In this document: piece after piece, positions 50,963-59,543 of the stretch
How the letters are laid out: every line of letters begins with the position of its first letter
Numbering within the stretch: the first letter of the stretch is position 1
From: Kitasatospora sp. NBC_00374
Lineage (GTDB): Bacteria > Actinomycetota > Actinomycetes > Streptomycetales > Streptomycetaceae
NCBI RefSeq assembly: GCF_041434935.1
Contig: NZ_CP107964.1
Coordinates: forward strand, 8,601,001 to 8,665,000
Direction: 5' to 3'
DNA: 64,000 nt
Program-made: the position numbers and the translations under genes
The notes under the pieces: model-generated
Database searches by the model: none
The model's input: the letters and a program-made list of their open reading frames with translations, nothing else
Told to the model about the DNA's origin: nothing

Positions 50963-51361
50963 CTACCAGGTGCTGCCGGCGAAGGTGAGTTTCGCGGTGC
51001 ACAGCTGAAGGTGTCCGGCCTGGGCTGCGGCCGGGAAGTCCAGGGGGTTGGTGAACTCGCCGGTGATCTGCAGGACGGTGCCGGTGGTGTGCGCGGCTCG
51101 TCGCCAGTCGCGGGTGGCGGCCAGTGGGCCGGTGTACCACGGGCCGGCTGGGCCGGTGACGGTGAGCTGTGGGCCGTCGAGGACGGCGGACCAGGGCTGG
51201 CGCGGTTCGGCCCAGCGTTGCGGCTGGAGCTGGTCGGACCAGCCGTCGCGGCTGTGTGCGGGACGGGGGAGGAGCTGCCGTGGGTAGATGATGGCGGGGC
51301 GGCCGTGGAGCAGCTCTGGCCAGGCGGTTCGGCCGAGGTAGGCGGCGAGGGTGCTGTGCAT
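50963..51361 (-). CDS. Hypothetical protein in the TetR operon
   Basis: 132 aa from ATG 51361: LAAYLGRTAWPELLHGRPAI IYPRQLLPRP, WAEPRQPWSAVLDGPQLTVT GPAGPWYTGPLAATRDW and TTGTVLQITGEFTNPLDFPA AAQAGHLQLCTAKLTFAGST W. Rich in beta and Trp, no signal peptide. Such a pattern suggests a small beta-barrel or lipocalin-like fold, but no family is assigned. It starts 6 bp after the TetR stop, so the two are co-transcribed. Confidence 0.7.
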   Translation of the reverse strand: MHSTLAAYLGRTAWPELLHGRPAIIYPRQLLPRPAHSRDGWSDQLQPQRWAEPRQPWSAVLDGPQLTVTGPAGPWYTGPLAATRDWRRAAHTTGTVLQITGEFTNPLDFPAAAQAGHLQLCTAKLTFAGSTW

Positions 51362-51367
51362 GTCCGG

Positions 51368-52036
51368 CTACCTCTCCTGCGTTTCGGGCGCGTCGGCGCG
51401 GTGCGGGTCGGCGGCGTGGATGAGCTGGCGGAGCGCGCCGTGATAGACGTCGTGGTCGGTGACGGCGGGCAGGATCGCGGTGAGGTGCCCGGTCAGGGTG
51501 GGGAAGTCCTCGGGGTCGAGTGCGGCCAGTGCCCGGCGGGTGGCGGCCTGGGCGGACTTCGGGTCGCGGTGGTCGACGAAGCTCGCGCTGCCGAGCGTGA
51601 GCAGGTAGAGCCGCCGGTAGGTGAGGATTGCGTTCTGGGACGTCATGCCGGCGGCGAGGGAGTCGGCGAGTTGGGGTTCCACCAGGCGCTTCAGCAGCTG
51701 CGGGCCGAGCCATGGCCGGCTTCCGCGCAGGGCGACCAGGCCTGGATGGGCCGTCAGCAGCTCGTACAGCGCGGTGAAGCGCCGCTCGGTGGCGCTTGCC
51801 CAGCCGGTGCCGGCGGGGATGTCCGGCAGGTGGGCGGCGAGGTGGTCGGTGACCAGGTCGAGCAGTCCGGCCAGGTCGGTGCAGCGGCGCTGGAGTGAGG
51901 CCACCGAGATGTCCAGGGCGGCGGCCAGGGGGCGGAAGCTGAGCGCGTCAGGTCCTTGCTGATCGACGATCAGCAGGGCTTGTTCCGCGATCCGTTCGGG
52001 GGTCGCGAGGTCCAGGGAAGCGGATTGCCTTGGCAT
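51368..52036 (-). CDS. TetR-family regulator
   Basis: 222 aa. HTH: TPERIAEQALLIVDQQGPDA LSFRPLAAALDISVASLQRR, a divergent but recognisable TetR helix-turn-helix in which the usual YYHF is LQRR. The C-terminal domain includes ERRFTALYELLTAHPGLVAL, NAILTYRRLYLLTLGSASFV and RALAALDPEDFPTLTGHLTA, like TetR_C. ATG 52036 is divergent from the 2OG-Fe(II) oxygenase gene across 62 bp; it probably controls that gene and its own operon. Confidence 0.88.
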   Translation of the reverse strand: MPRQSASLDLATPERIAEQALLIVDQQGPDALSFRPLAAALDISVASLQRRCTDLAGLLDLVTDHLAAHLPDIPAGTGWASATERRFTALYELLTAHPGLVALRGSRPWLGPQLLKRLVEPQLADSLAAGMTSQNAILTYRRLYLLTLGSASFVDHRDPKSAQAATRRALAALDPEDFPTLTGHLTAILPAVTDHDVYHGALRQLIHAADPHRADAPETQER

Positions 52037-52098
52037 GCGAGTCAGCGTACGGTACGGCGTATCGTCACGCTAGGCTCCCCGCTCCTCACGGAGGCGAC

Positions 52099-52899
52099 AT
52101 GCCCCGCACCATGGCGCTCGACCCGCTGTTCACCGCGGTGGACAGCGCGGCGTTCACCGACCGGCACCTGGCCAACCTCGCGGCCGGAACCCTCGCGGCC
52201 GTCCGCGTCCCCGGCTTCCTCGACTCCGCCGCCTGCCGAGCGGCGGTCGCGGCGTCCGGCCGCCTGCCCACCGCCGATTACGACCCGGCCCGGGTGCCGA
52301 CCCCGATCGTGCGGTTCGGCCCGGCCCTCAACGACTACCTCGGCCAGGACGGCGACCTGGACGCCGACCGGTACTGGGCCGACGCGGAGGCCGCCCGCGC
52401 CACCTGGCACAGGGCCGGCATGCGGCCGGACCCGGTCGCCGTCTCCCTGGCCCGCCTCGGCTCCGCCTGGGGAGCGGCCGTCACGCCGGCCACCATCGGC
52501 GGCCGCGCGGTCTTCGGAGGCACCCTGCGCGAGATCAACTCCGGCGCACCCATCCACTACGACGACGTCAACCGCGAAGCGCCCCAACTGTTCGACCAGG
52601 AGGTGGTGGCCCAGCTCGCGTTCAACGTCTGGGTCGCCGTTCCGCCCACCGGCGGCCAGACCACGGTGTGGCGCCACCGGTGGGAGCCCGTCGACGAGCG
52701 GCACCGACGGTCGTACGGCTACCGGCCCGAGACGGTCCAGCACTGCCAGCACGTGAGCCTCACCCCCGCGCTCGGCGACGGTCTCCTGTTCAACCCCGGC
52801 AACGTCCACGCGGTCCGGCCGAACCCGGGCGGGCGCCGCATCGCGTTCGCCTACTTCCTCGGCCTGACCACCACCGGCCGACTCATCGCCTGGTCCTGA
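52099..52899 (+). CDS. 2OG-Fe(II) oxygenase-like enzyme
   Basis: 266 aa from ATG 52099 (CGGAGG upstream). An N-terminal helical region (FTDRHLANLAAGTLAAVRVP GFLDSAACRAAV) precedes the double-stranded beta-helix: iron ligands H153 and D155 in GAPIHYDDVN, distal H237 in NPGNVHAVRPNPGGRRIAFA, and R246/R247 for 2-oxoglutarate. Middle strands VVAQLAFNVWVAVPPTGGQT TVWRHRWEP fit. Predicted role: hydroxylation of an amino acid or peptide-like substrate. It precedes the PLP enzyme by 23 bp, so the pair forms an operon. Confidence 0.85.
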   Translation: MPRTMALDPLFTAVDSAAFTDRHLANLAAGTLAAVRVPGFLDSAACRAAVAASGRLPTADYDPARVPTPIVRFGPALNDYLGQDGDLDADRYWADAEAARATWHRAGMRPDPVAVSLARLGSAWGAAVTPATIGGRAVFGGTLREINSGAPIHYDDVNREAPQLFDQEVVAQLAFNVWVAVPPTGGQTTVWRHRWEPVDERHRRSYGYRPETVQHCQHVSLTPALGDGLLFNPGNVHAVRPNPGGRRIAFAYFLGLTTTGRLIAWS

Positions 52900-52922
52900 C
52901 CCACCCATCGAGGAGCAACGAC

Positions 52923-53963
52923 GTGCACCAGCTCACCTACGGCGACATCAAGGCAGCCACCGACCGGATCGCCGGGCACATCCGCCCCGTCACCCTGGCC
53001 CCGATCGACCCCGGCGCGATCCGCACCGCCCACCGCGACCCCCTCGACGACCGGCCCGAGCAGCCCTGCGAGGTGTGGCTGGCCCTGGAGTTCATGCAGC
53101 ACACCGGATCCTTCAAGGCCCGCGGCGCCCAGAACTTCATCCAGGCCTACCGCGACGCGGGCACCCTGCCGGACGCCGGGGTGACCATCGCCTCCGGCGG
53201 CAACGCCGGCCTGGCGTGCGCCTGGGCCGCCCGGCAGCAGGGCGTTCACGCCACCGTCTTCCTCCCCACCACCGCCCCGGCCGTGAAGATCGCCAAGCTC
53301 CGCGGCTACGGCGCCGAGGTACGCCTGGTGGGCACGCAGTACGCCGACGCCCTGACCGCCTGCGAGGACTTCGCCGCCGCCACCGGCGCACTCGCCTCCC
53401 ACGCCTACGACCACCCGCTCATCGCCGCCGGCGCGGGCACCCTGCTGGAGGAGATCCACCAGCGGATCCCCGGCCTGGACACCGTGGTCGTCGCGGTCGG
53501 CGGCGGCGGCCTGTTCACCGGCGTCGCCACCGCCGCACGCCACCACGGCATCCGGACCGTCGCCGTCGAACCGGACAACTGCCGCGCGCTGAACGCCGCC
53601 ATCGCCGCCGGCCGCCCGGTCGACGTCCCGGTGGAGTCCGTCGCCGCCGACTCCCTCGGCGCGCGCCGTGCCTCCGCCATGGCCCTCGCCGCCGCCCGAC
53701 ACGAGGACGTCCACTCCGTGCTCGTACCCGACGCCGAGATCGTCCGCGCCCGCCGGACGCTGTGGGACCACCGGCGGATCGCCGTGGAACACGGCGCAGC
53801 CACCGCCCTGGCGGCCCTCCTCACGGCCGACCCGCACACGCCCCACCGGGACCTGCCCACCCGCCCCGCCACCCAGGCCCGCAGCTACCGGCCGGGCAGC
53901 GGCGAGAAAGTCTGCGTGGTGCTCTGCGGCGCCAACACCGACCCCACCGACCTGGTGCTGTAA
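52923..53963 (+). CDS. Threonine/serine dehydratase-like PLP enzyme (fold type II)
   Basis: 346 aa from GTG 52923 (GAGGAG upstream). Catalytic lysine K65 in LEFMQHTGSFKARGAQNFIQ; ASGGNAGLACAWAARQQGVH (phosphate-proximal Asn loop), VFLPTTAPAVKIAKLRGYGA, YDHPLIAAGAGTLLEEIHQR, TVVVAVGGGGLFTGVATAAR (PLP phosphate loop) and VCVVLCGANTDP. This is the threonine ammonia-lyase/serine racemase group. Together with the upstream 2OG-Fe oxygenase it suggests processing of a hydroxylated amino acid. No ACT domain is present, so it is not a classical feedback-regulated IlvA. Confidence 0.92.
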   Translation: MHQLTYGDIKAATDRIAGHIRPVTLAPIDPGAIRTAHRDPLDDRPEQPCEVWLALEFMQHTGSFKARGAQNFIQAYRDAGTLPDAGVTIASGGNAGLACAWAARQQGVHATVFLPTTAPAVKIAKLRGYGAEVRLVGTQYADALTACEDFAAATGALASHAYDHPLIAAGAGTLLEEIHQRIPGLDTVVVAVGGGGLFTGVATAARHHGIRTVAVEPDNCRALNAAIAAGRPVDVPVESVAADSLGARRASAMALAAARHEDVHSVLVPDAEIVRARRTLWDHRRIAVEHGAATALAALLTADPHTPHRDLPTRPATQARSYRPGSGEKVCVVLCGANTDPTDLVL

Positions 53964-54067
53964 CAGGGCCAAGCGTGGGGATCGGCCAGGCTGGAACCGG
54001 GTCACGGCCACGGGCCCAGTGGTGGCGTGGCGGTGTGGTCGGAGGCCCGGCCCGGCGCTTCGGGCGA

Positions 54068-54085
54068 TGTTGTCCGCGGACAACA
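54068..54085. repeat. Palindrome TGTTGTCCGCGGACAACA, copy 1
   Basis: A perfect 18-bp palindrome downstream of the PLP gene. A near-identical 20-bp palindrome sits 196 bp further on at 54264. No IS ends adjoin. Possible regulator-binding or repetitive palindromic element. Confidence 0.65.
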
Positions 54086-54131
54086 CGGGTGCCCTGGCGG
54101 AGGAGCCTGAGACGACGACTCCGGTGCAGCA

Positions 54132-54239
54132 TTGTCCGAGCACTGGGGGACCGCTGATGAGCAGGCCGCTACCCTGGGTGCGGGACTGGACGACGAGGCG
54201 TTTCACGCGCTGGTGGAGGTGCTGTACTCGCACGTCTGA
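54132..54239 (+). other. Possible small protein or C-terminal fragment
   Basis: In one frame the sequence reads SEHWGTADEQAATLGAGLDD then EAFHALVEVLYSHV and stops at 54239. It has protein-like amphipathic composition but only a TTG at 54132 as a start. It could be a short peptide or the end of a lost gene. Confidence 0.25.
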
Positions 54240-54263
54240 GCTCGTCGTGATCTGGATTGGGGT

Positions 54264-54283
54264 GTGTTGTCCGCGGACAACAC
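54264..54283. repeat. Palindrome GTGTTGTCCGCGGACAACAC, copy 2
   Basis: A perfect 20-bp palindrome sharing its central 18 bases with copy 1 at 54068. It coincides with the GTG start of the small gene at 54264, so it could be an operator over a leaderless start, or the codons MLSADNT by coincidence. Confidence 0.65.
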
Positions 54284-54494
54284 CGACGACCGCGCCCAGG
54301 GTCTCACTGCCCGCGTCGACCCCGCCCCGGCCGCGGTGCGGGCCGCGTGGGAGGCGGACCCCGCCGAACGCGGGGCCTACGAGGCGTTCACCGCCGTGGG
54401 CCTGGAGCTGTACCAGCGCCCCTACTGGAAGGCCGCCGGCGGCAACCGGTTCGAGGCCGAGAAGACGGTCCGCAACCTCGCCCGACCGTCCTGA
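54264..54494 (+). CDS. Small hypothetical protein
   Basis: 76 aa from GTG 54264: LTARVDPAPAAVRAAWEADP, AERGAYEAFTAVGLELYQRP and YWKAAGGNRFEAEKTVRNLA. Helical, acidic then basic. No family recognised. The first six codons lie inside the 20-bp palindrome, so the true start could be later; there is no independent ribosome-binding site. The segment 54495-54929 has short frames such as REPSGRLYVTPSAVEQVVAG that may be another fragment. Confidence 0.45.
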   Translation: MLSADNTDDRAQGLTARVDPAPAAVRAAWEADPAERGAYEAFTAVGLELYQRPYWKAAGGNRFEAEKTVRNLARPS

Positions 54495-54929
54495 TCCGCC
54501 GTCAACGGGACCGGCCCCGCGGCGGGCCGCCCGGGGGACACCGCCGGTGGCGGCGCCGCCGACTGCCGGCGAGGCTACTCACGGAGAACGGCGCAATCGT
54601 TGTGAGACGCTCCCTGGACTCGGCTATCCACTCGTCGCCCACGACTGGGAATCTACGGCAGGCGCCCATGGCAGACCCCAACGGTGCCCCAGCCGCCTCG
54701 ACTTCCGGGTTCGGGCACAGCGGTTTCGGTCGCCGCCGCCGACCCCAGCGGCGCCGCGTGTGACGCGCTACGCCCGATCGTCGTGTCGCCGAGGACACCA
54801 CCGACCAGCGCGAGCCGTCCGGTCGCCTGTACGTCACCCCGAGCGCGGTCGAACAGGTGGTGGCGGGCGGGGCGGAGTGGAGTCCAGGTGCAGGCGAGGT
54901 GTCAGGGGCGGGCGCTATGGCGCGTCGCC

Positions 54930-55330
54930 GTGGACGCTACTGATCTCGACTACCAGGCCCGAACGCAGCCCGGATGCATCCCGCCGGATCTGGTCTCCCG
55001 GCTCCTCGAACGCGGCCATGCCGAGGTGGTGGAGTTCTGGGCGGGCCTCGGGGAGTGGTTCTGCGCCCGGCAGTGGGCGCGGTTGCTGGGCGAGCAGGGC
55101 CGGCAGACAGAGGCGCTGGAGGTGCTCGACCCATACCTCGCCACCGGCTGGTGGACGGCCGTCGCGACCACCGCCGAGCTGCTGGAGGAATGGGGCCGCG
55201 TCGAGGAGGCGATCGAGATCACCCGCGCCCGGATGGCCATCGGGCACCCGATGGCGCTGTAGTCCTACACGCGCCTGCTCGCCCGACACGGCCGCGGCGA
55301 CGGTGCGCGCCGGACCGATCGAGGCGGCCC
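54930..55330 (+). pseudogene. Helical-repeat protein with a premature amber stop
   Basis: From GTG 54930: DATDLDYQARTQPGCIPPDL VSRLLERGHAEVVEFWAGLG EWFCARQWARLLGEQGRQTE ALEVLDPYLATGWWTAVATT AELLEEWGRVEEAIEITRAR MAIGHPMAL, then TAG at 55260-55262. The same frame continues SYTRLLARHGRGD, the next helix of this TPR-like repeat family, so the TAG probably interrupts a longer protein. Family members are uncharacterised actinobacterial helical-repeat proteins. Confidence 0.55.
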
Positions 55331-56142
55331 GGAAACCCGCCGCGGATCGGCGCCGGTCAGCGGCCCGCTCGCCCCGCAGTGTCCTTACCGGCAGGGCGGC
55401 CGTGGGAAGGATCCTTCATCACCCGTTCCGGGCCGCGTTGCAGGGCCGCTGAGGACCGATTCGGTCCGGCCCCGCAGGTGTGAGCTGAGCACCGCGGTCC
55501 GGCGGGCGCCGGCCGGCCCCACCGCGGCAGCAGCGCCGGCGCCGGCACGAGCACCGCCTGGCACCGGTGTGAACCACGAACTCCCGCTCGACGACGGCGA
55601 TGCCCACGGCGGCCACTGGGCTACGGGACCGAGGTTGTCGAGCCCGCGCCGACCGCGGGGGCACCGCACGCAGAGCCGTGGCCAGGACCGTATGGTCCGA
55701 ACTGAACCGGCCCCGGACGAATCGCCCCCTGCTCCGAGCAGACCTCCTGGACACCGACCAGCCGGGACGCCGTGGGCACACCGTCCCTCCACCGGCCAGG
55801 CGCCGACAGGCCTCGGCCCAAGTGCTTTGGCCCGCAAGGCCGCAGGGCGCACGCACGGGGGAGTCGACCAGTGGGAACGAGTGCGGCTCCGGAGGCTGGC
55901 GCGGCCGGGTTCTGTCGTCGCGCCCACCGATGCGCCGTCGGCCGGCCGCGTCCCGCCTTCCTGGCCGGAACCGTCCCGGGCCGATTCCGTCCAGCTGAGA
56001 ACCCTTCTACCGCACGTGACCAGCGACGAAGCTAGTGATCGCCGGAAGGGAGCACCGCTCGGACGGCAGGCCGGAAGCGCGTCACCGCGGGACGCGATCG
56101 CCGGACTTCTAACGCTTCGCCGTATCTGAAGAGGACACCGCC
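55331..56142. other. Long stretch without a supported gene
   Basis: Several overlapping frames are open on both strands through GC bias only; none shows a start with ribosome-binding site, domain motif or coherent hydrophobicity. No strong hairpin, tRNA or IS end was recognised. It could be decayed coding sequence. Confidence 0.4.
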
Positions 56143-56244
56143 ATGTTCCGCACCGTCATCATCACGGCCACCGCGGTCGCCAGCTTCGCGCTCTGCGGGC
56201 CGACGTTCGCCACGGCCCGGGCCGGCAGCTCGCTCCGGGCCTGA
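56143..56244 (+). CDS. Short secreted peptide or truncated secreted protein
   Basis: 33 aa from ATG 56143, preceded by GAAGAGGAC. The sequence MFRTVIITATAVASFALCGP then TFATARAGSSLRA is essentially a signal peptide: basic start, hydrophobic core, and an ATARA-like cleavage site followed by about eight residues and TGA. Either a tiny exported peptide or the 5' end of a gene truncated by mutation. It lies 167 bp before the secreted peptidase-propeller gene on the same strand. Confidence 0.45.
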   Translation: MFRTVIITATAVASFALCGPTFATARAGSSLRA

Positions 56245-56410
56245 CCTCGGCTCCGGCCTCCGCCCGTCGGGCCGTGCCGACCGGCTGCTCCTGCAGGGCA
56301 GTCGACCAGCACTCCCGTGCCCGTGTACCGGCAGTCCACCGGATTTCTCCGGTCCTCGCTCCTCGCGGAGGGCCGCCCATCACCTCGTCAACCATGTCTG
56401 GAGTTCCGCA

Positions 56411-57856
56411 ATGTCCGTCAACCGCTCCACGTTCGCCAACATCGCTCTCACCAGTGCGCTCACCCTCGGTGCTGTCGCCTCCACGCTCTCGCTCACCGCT
56501 CCGGCGCAGGCCGTCGGCACGTCCTCGGTCAATGGCCAGATCGCCCGCTCCGAGATCATCGCCCGGGCCCAGAACTGGGTCGACCAGGCGGTGCCGTACA
56601 GCCAGAGCCTGTGGCACAGCGACAGCAACGGCTCCTACCGGCAGGACTGCTCGGGTCTGGTGTCGATGGCCTGGCACCTGGGCTCCAGCCGGGTCACCTC
56701 CACCCTGGACGACGTGTCGACGCGCCTCGGCAGCCTCGACGACCTGCAGCCAGGCGACATGATCGACAACATCACGTCGCACGTCGTGCTGTTCGCCGGC
56801 TGGACCGACGGCAGCCACAACACCGCCGTGGTCTACGAGGAGCCGAAGCCCGGCCTGACCGCCCGCAAGGCGAACTACTCGCGCAGCTACCTGACCAGCA
56901 ACAACTACCTGCCCTACCGGTACGACAACACCATCGACAGCGCGCCGCTGCCGCCGAAGCAGGCGGCCGTGGGCTGGGGTGCCCAGGTCGTGGTGAACGG
57001 CGGCGGCGACGTCCTCCACTCCACCCGGTCCTCGAACGGCTCCTGGACCGGTTTCGGGAACGTGGAGGCCGTCGCGGGCGACATCGGCGTGGTCCAGGCC
57101 ATCGCGGACGCCGGAATCAACGGCGACACCCACCTGCTCGCCGTCGGCGGCGACGGGAACATCTACCACACCGTCCGCCACTCGGGCGGCAGCTGGGACC
57201 GCTTCACCGACATCGGCCCGCAGACCAACAGGCTGGGCGGCGTCACCAAGATCTCCACGGTGTCGATCGGCGGCGACCTGCATGTCGTCGCGGTCGCCGA
57301 CGGAAAGCTCTTCCACACCGCCCGGCTCGCGAACGGCACGTGGCTGCGGTTCGGCGAGATCACCCCGGCAGGCGGCGCCGTGACCAGCGCCGCGGCCGCG
57401 AGCGTCAACGGCGAGCTCCAGGTCGTGGCCGCCGCCGGTGGCACGCTCTACCACACCGTCCGCGCCGTCAGCGGCTCCTGGTCGGGCTGGGGCAATGTGT
57501 ACGACGCGGCGGGGAACATCGGTCCCGCCCAGGACGTCGCGGTCGCCGGCACCGGTGCCGACACGCAGATCGTCGTGGTGAACGGCAGCGGCCAGCAGTT
57601 CCACGGCGCGCGTTACGGCAACGGCTCGTGGCAGCCGTTCAACGCGCTCGCCCCCGTGATCGGCTCGTTCACCGCCAACCGGGTGAGCGCCGCCAACATC
57701 GACGGCGAGTTCCAGGCCGTCTTCATCACCAACGACGGCCAGATCATGCACACCATCCGCGACGGCTCGGGCAGCTGGGACCCGGCGGCCGCGATCCAGC
57801 TGAACGGCGTGAACGGCAACCACTACGACGTCTCCATCGGCGGCACCTACAACTGA
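56411..57856 (+). CDS. Secreted NlpC/P60-like domain fused to a PLL-type beta-propeller
   Basis: 481 aa. Signal peptide: NIALTSALTLGAVASTLSLT APAQA (cleavage near 34). NlpC/P60-like region: EIIARAQNWVDQAVPYSQSL, catalytic C80 in YRQDCSGLVSMAWHLG, LQPGDMIDNITSHVVLFAGW with H124. From about residue 190, repeats of the form LLAVGGDGNIYHTVRHSGGS WDRF (IYHTVR, LFHTARLANGTWLRF, LYHTVRAVSGSWSGW, QFHGARYGNGSWQPF, IMHTIRDGSGSWDPA) form a PLL/tachylectin-like propeller, likely sugar-binding. Predicted as a secreted cell-wall hydrolase or amidase targeted by a lectin propeller. Confidence 0.88.
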   Translation: MSVNRSTFANIALTSALTLGAVASTLSLTAPAQAVGTSSVNGQIARSEIIARAQNWVDQAVPYSQSLWHSDSNGSYRQDCSGLVSMAWHLGSSRVTSTLDDVSTRLGSLDDLQPGDMIDNITSHVVLFAGWTDGSHNTAVVYEEPKPGLTARKANYSRSYLTSNNYLPYRYDNTIDSAPLPPKQAAVGWGAQVVVNGGGDVLHSTRSSNGSWTGFGNVEAVAGDIGVVQAIADAGINGDTHLLAVGGDGNIYHTVRHSGGSWDRFTDIGPQTNRLGGVTKISTVSIGGDLHVVAVADGKLFHTARLANGTWLRFGEITPAGGAVTSAAAASVNGELQVVAAAGGTLYHTVRAVSGSWSGWGNVYDAAGNIGPAQDVAVAGTGADTQIVVVNGSGQQFHGARYGNGSWQPFNALAPVIGSFTANRVSAANIDGEFQAVFITNDGQIMHTIRDGSGSWDPAAAIQLNGVNGNHYDVSIGGTYN

Positions 57857-57873
57857 CCGCCCCCACCCCACCC

Positions 57874-57903
57874 GCCGGCCCGCCGCCCCCACGCGGCGGG
57901 CCG
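57874..57903 (+). terminator. Hairpin terminator after the propeller gene
   Basis: CCGGCCCGCCGC (57874-57885) and GCGGCGGGCCGG (57892-57903) form a perfect 12-bp stem with loop CCCCAC, 17 bp after the stop codon. Confidence 0.75.
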
Positions 57904-57929
57904 GCCATCTTCACGCCATCGGCGTGGAC

Positions 57930-58380
57930 GAATCGCGCCTCGGCGACGGTGGCGACGCCACGTTCGACCGGGCACCGGAGCCGGGCGCGGGCCGCGTTCG
58001 CGCTTGGGCCGCCGCCGGACCGGGACGGCGACGTCTGGGCCGGCTCCGGTGTAGGCCAGGTCCGCGAGCGCCGGGATCTGCAGCCGGCCGCAGGTCGCGA
58101 CGGTCCGGTGCCGCCGGGCCGCGGTCAGGTCGTGGGTGCGGCCGGGCAGCGGCCGGGAGACCCACAGGAGGTCGCCCTCGGGACCGGTTGCGACCTGCAG
58201 GTTCACTCCGTGGTGACGGTGCTTGCCGCTGAAGTCGGCGCGGCCGTCGCCAACGCGGTCGCACGCGGCGAGGGTGCCGTCGACCAGGACGTACTCTGGA
58301 CCGGCCTCGCGCAGGGCCAGGGCCAGGGCCAGGCCGGGGCGCGGCGGGCGAGGAGGTGGCGCAGGTCGGGACTGCGGGTG
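57930..58380 (-). pseudogene. DDE_4-type (IS5 group) transposase remnant
   Basis: The minus-strand frame reads EAGPEYVLVDGTLAACDRVG, ADFSGKHRHHGVNLQVATGP, EGDLLWVSRPLPGRTHDLTA and ATCGRLQIPALADLAYTGAG. This is the central DDE region of HARBI1-like transposases (VDGT first Asp, SGKHRxHGxNLQV, LPGxxHDLTAAR, ADLAYxG second Asp). The N- and C-terminal parts and the last Glu are missing, and no inverted repeats were found. Confidence 0.75.
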
Positions 58381-58386
58381 CCTGCA

Positions 58387-59073
58387 TCAGCGCAGCGTGG
58401 GTAAGCCGATGACGCGGGTACCTCGGGGTGCTGCCGCGGCCAACTTCTCACGGTCGTCCACGGTCGCGGCGAGGATGACGATCCCGGCTAGCTGCTCCCA
58501 CCGGAGGAGGACAGGCTTGGGGCGCAGCAGTGCGACGACGGGCCCGTCCGCGTGGCCGGCGCACAGTGGGATGCCTCCCGCCCAGCGGGGGTCGTAGTCC
58601 TCGTGCCCGAAGTACGGCGCCGTGCCGTGGTGAGCGAGAACCCATGTGGCTGCCGCCTCGCGCATCTGCTGGCGCTCCTGCGCGGGCACCGAGAGCCGCC
58701 AGGACCGCACCATGGTCCGGTGCGGATCGCGCAGGGGATAGCGCGTCGGCTGCGACGTGCCGCGCCAGCCCGTTCCCGGCTGCAGCTGGCGGACCATCGC
58801 CTGGGCACGCTGCCCGTCGAGCCGATGCTGCAGTGCCTCCCACGAGGCCGCGTCCTCGGCGTAGCGGGGGGCTGTCCAGGCCGCCGGCCAGAGCGTGCGG
58901 CCGTCGAGACGCTTCGGGCGTGCGAAGCGGTGCCCGATCACCCGGTCCGTCAGGACCCAGGCCACGAAGTCCCGCAGCGTCGCACTCGCCGGTAACCAAT
59001 TCGGCAGGTGGAAGCGGGCCAGCCCGCTCACGACCTTCCACGGGGCGTCGTCGGCGGGCGGCGGGGCGACTAG
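58387..59073 (-). pseudogene. CoiA-like nuclease family protein, C-terminal piece
   Basis: Frame: VAPPPADDAPWKVVSGLARF, LPNWLPASATLRDFVAWVLT, RVIGHRFARPKRL, SWRLSVPAQERQQMREAAAT WVLAHHG, ending GTRVIGLPTLR at 58387. Removing the IS at 59074-60746 and one CTAG joins it in frame to the fragment at 60747-60957 (VGTVPSVL-VAPPPADD). The family is a competence-protein-CoiA-like group with a PD-(D/E)xK nuclease-type core. The first ATG in this piece (59112) lies in the IS and is an artefact. Confidence 0.75.
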
Positions 59074-59117
59074 GGTCTGTTGTGAAAGTCGATCAAGGTC
59101 GTGGATGATCAAGCGCT

Positions 59118-59543
59118 GTGGGGCGCGGAGATCTGACGAATGGCCAGTGGGCTCGGCTGGAGCCGTTGCTGCCGCTGGGCAAGAAGCCGGGGCGGCCGCC
59201 GACGTGGACGCGTCGGCAGTTGATCGACGGCATACGCTGGCGGACCAGGACTGGTGCGCCGTGGCGGGACGTTCCGGACCGGTACGGGCCGTGGGACCGG
59301 GCCTACGACCTGTTCCGCCGCTGGCAGCGCAACGGCACCTGGAAGCGGATCTTCGAGCAGCTCCAGGCCGTAGCCGACGCGAAGGGCCTCATCACATGGG
59401 ACATCAGCGTGGACTCCACCATCGCCCGGGCGCACCAGCACGCCGCCGGGGCGCGTAAAAAGGGGCAGAGCAGAAGGAGTCTCCCGGCGGCGTCGACACC
59501 GAGCCCGACGACCACGGCCTCGGGCGTTCGCGCGGCGGATTGA
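59118..59543 (+). CDS. IS427-type transposase, ORF A
   Basis: 141 aa from GTG 59118: GDLTNGQWARLEPLLPLGKK, LIDGIRWRTRTGAPWRDVPD RYGPWDRAYDLF, then WDISVDSTIARAHQHAAGAR with the first catalytic Asp. Family similarity moves to the -1 frame at A-AAG-GGG (59459-59465), after which this frame runs on through low-quality sequence to 59543. Expected product: an ORF A-B fusion by -1 frameshifting. Confidence 0.9.
   Translation: MGRGDLTNGQWARLEPLLPLGKKPGRPPTWTRRQLIDGIRWRTRTGAPWRDVPDRYGPWDRAYDLFRRWQRNGTWKRIFEQLQAVADAKGLITWDISVDSTIARAHQHAAGARKKGQSRRSLPAASTPSPTTTASGVRAAD

Noticed and set aside
56162..57892. 576-codon minus-strand frame antisense to the propeller gene
   Set aside because: Val/Gly/Asp-rich shadow of a repetitive gene; the plus strand has a signal peptide, catalytic motifs and a terminator.
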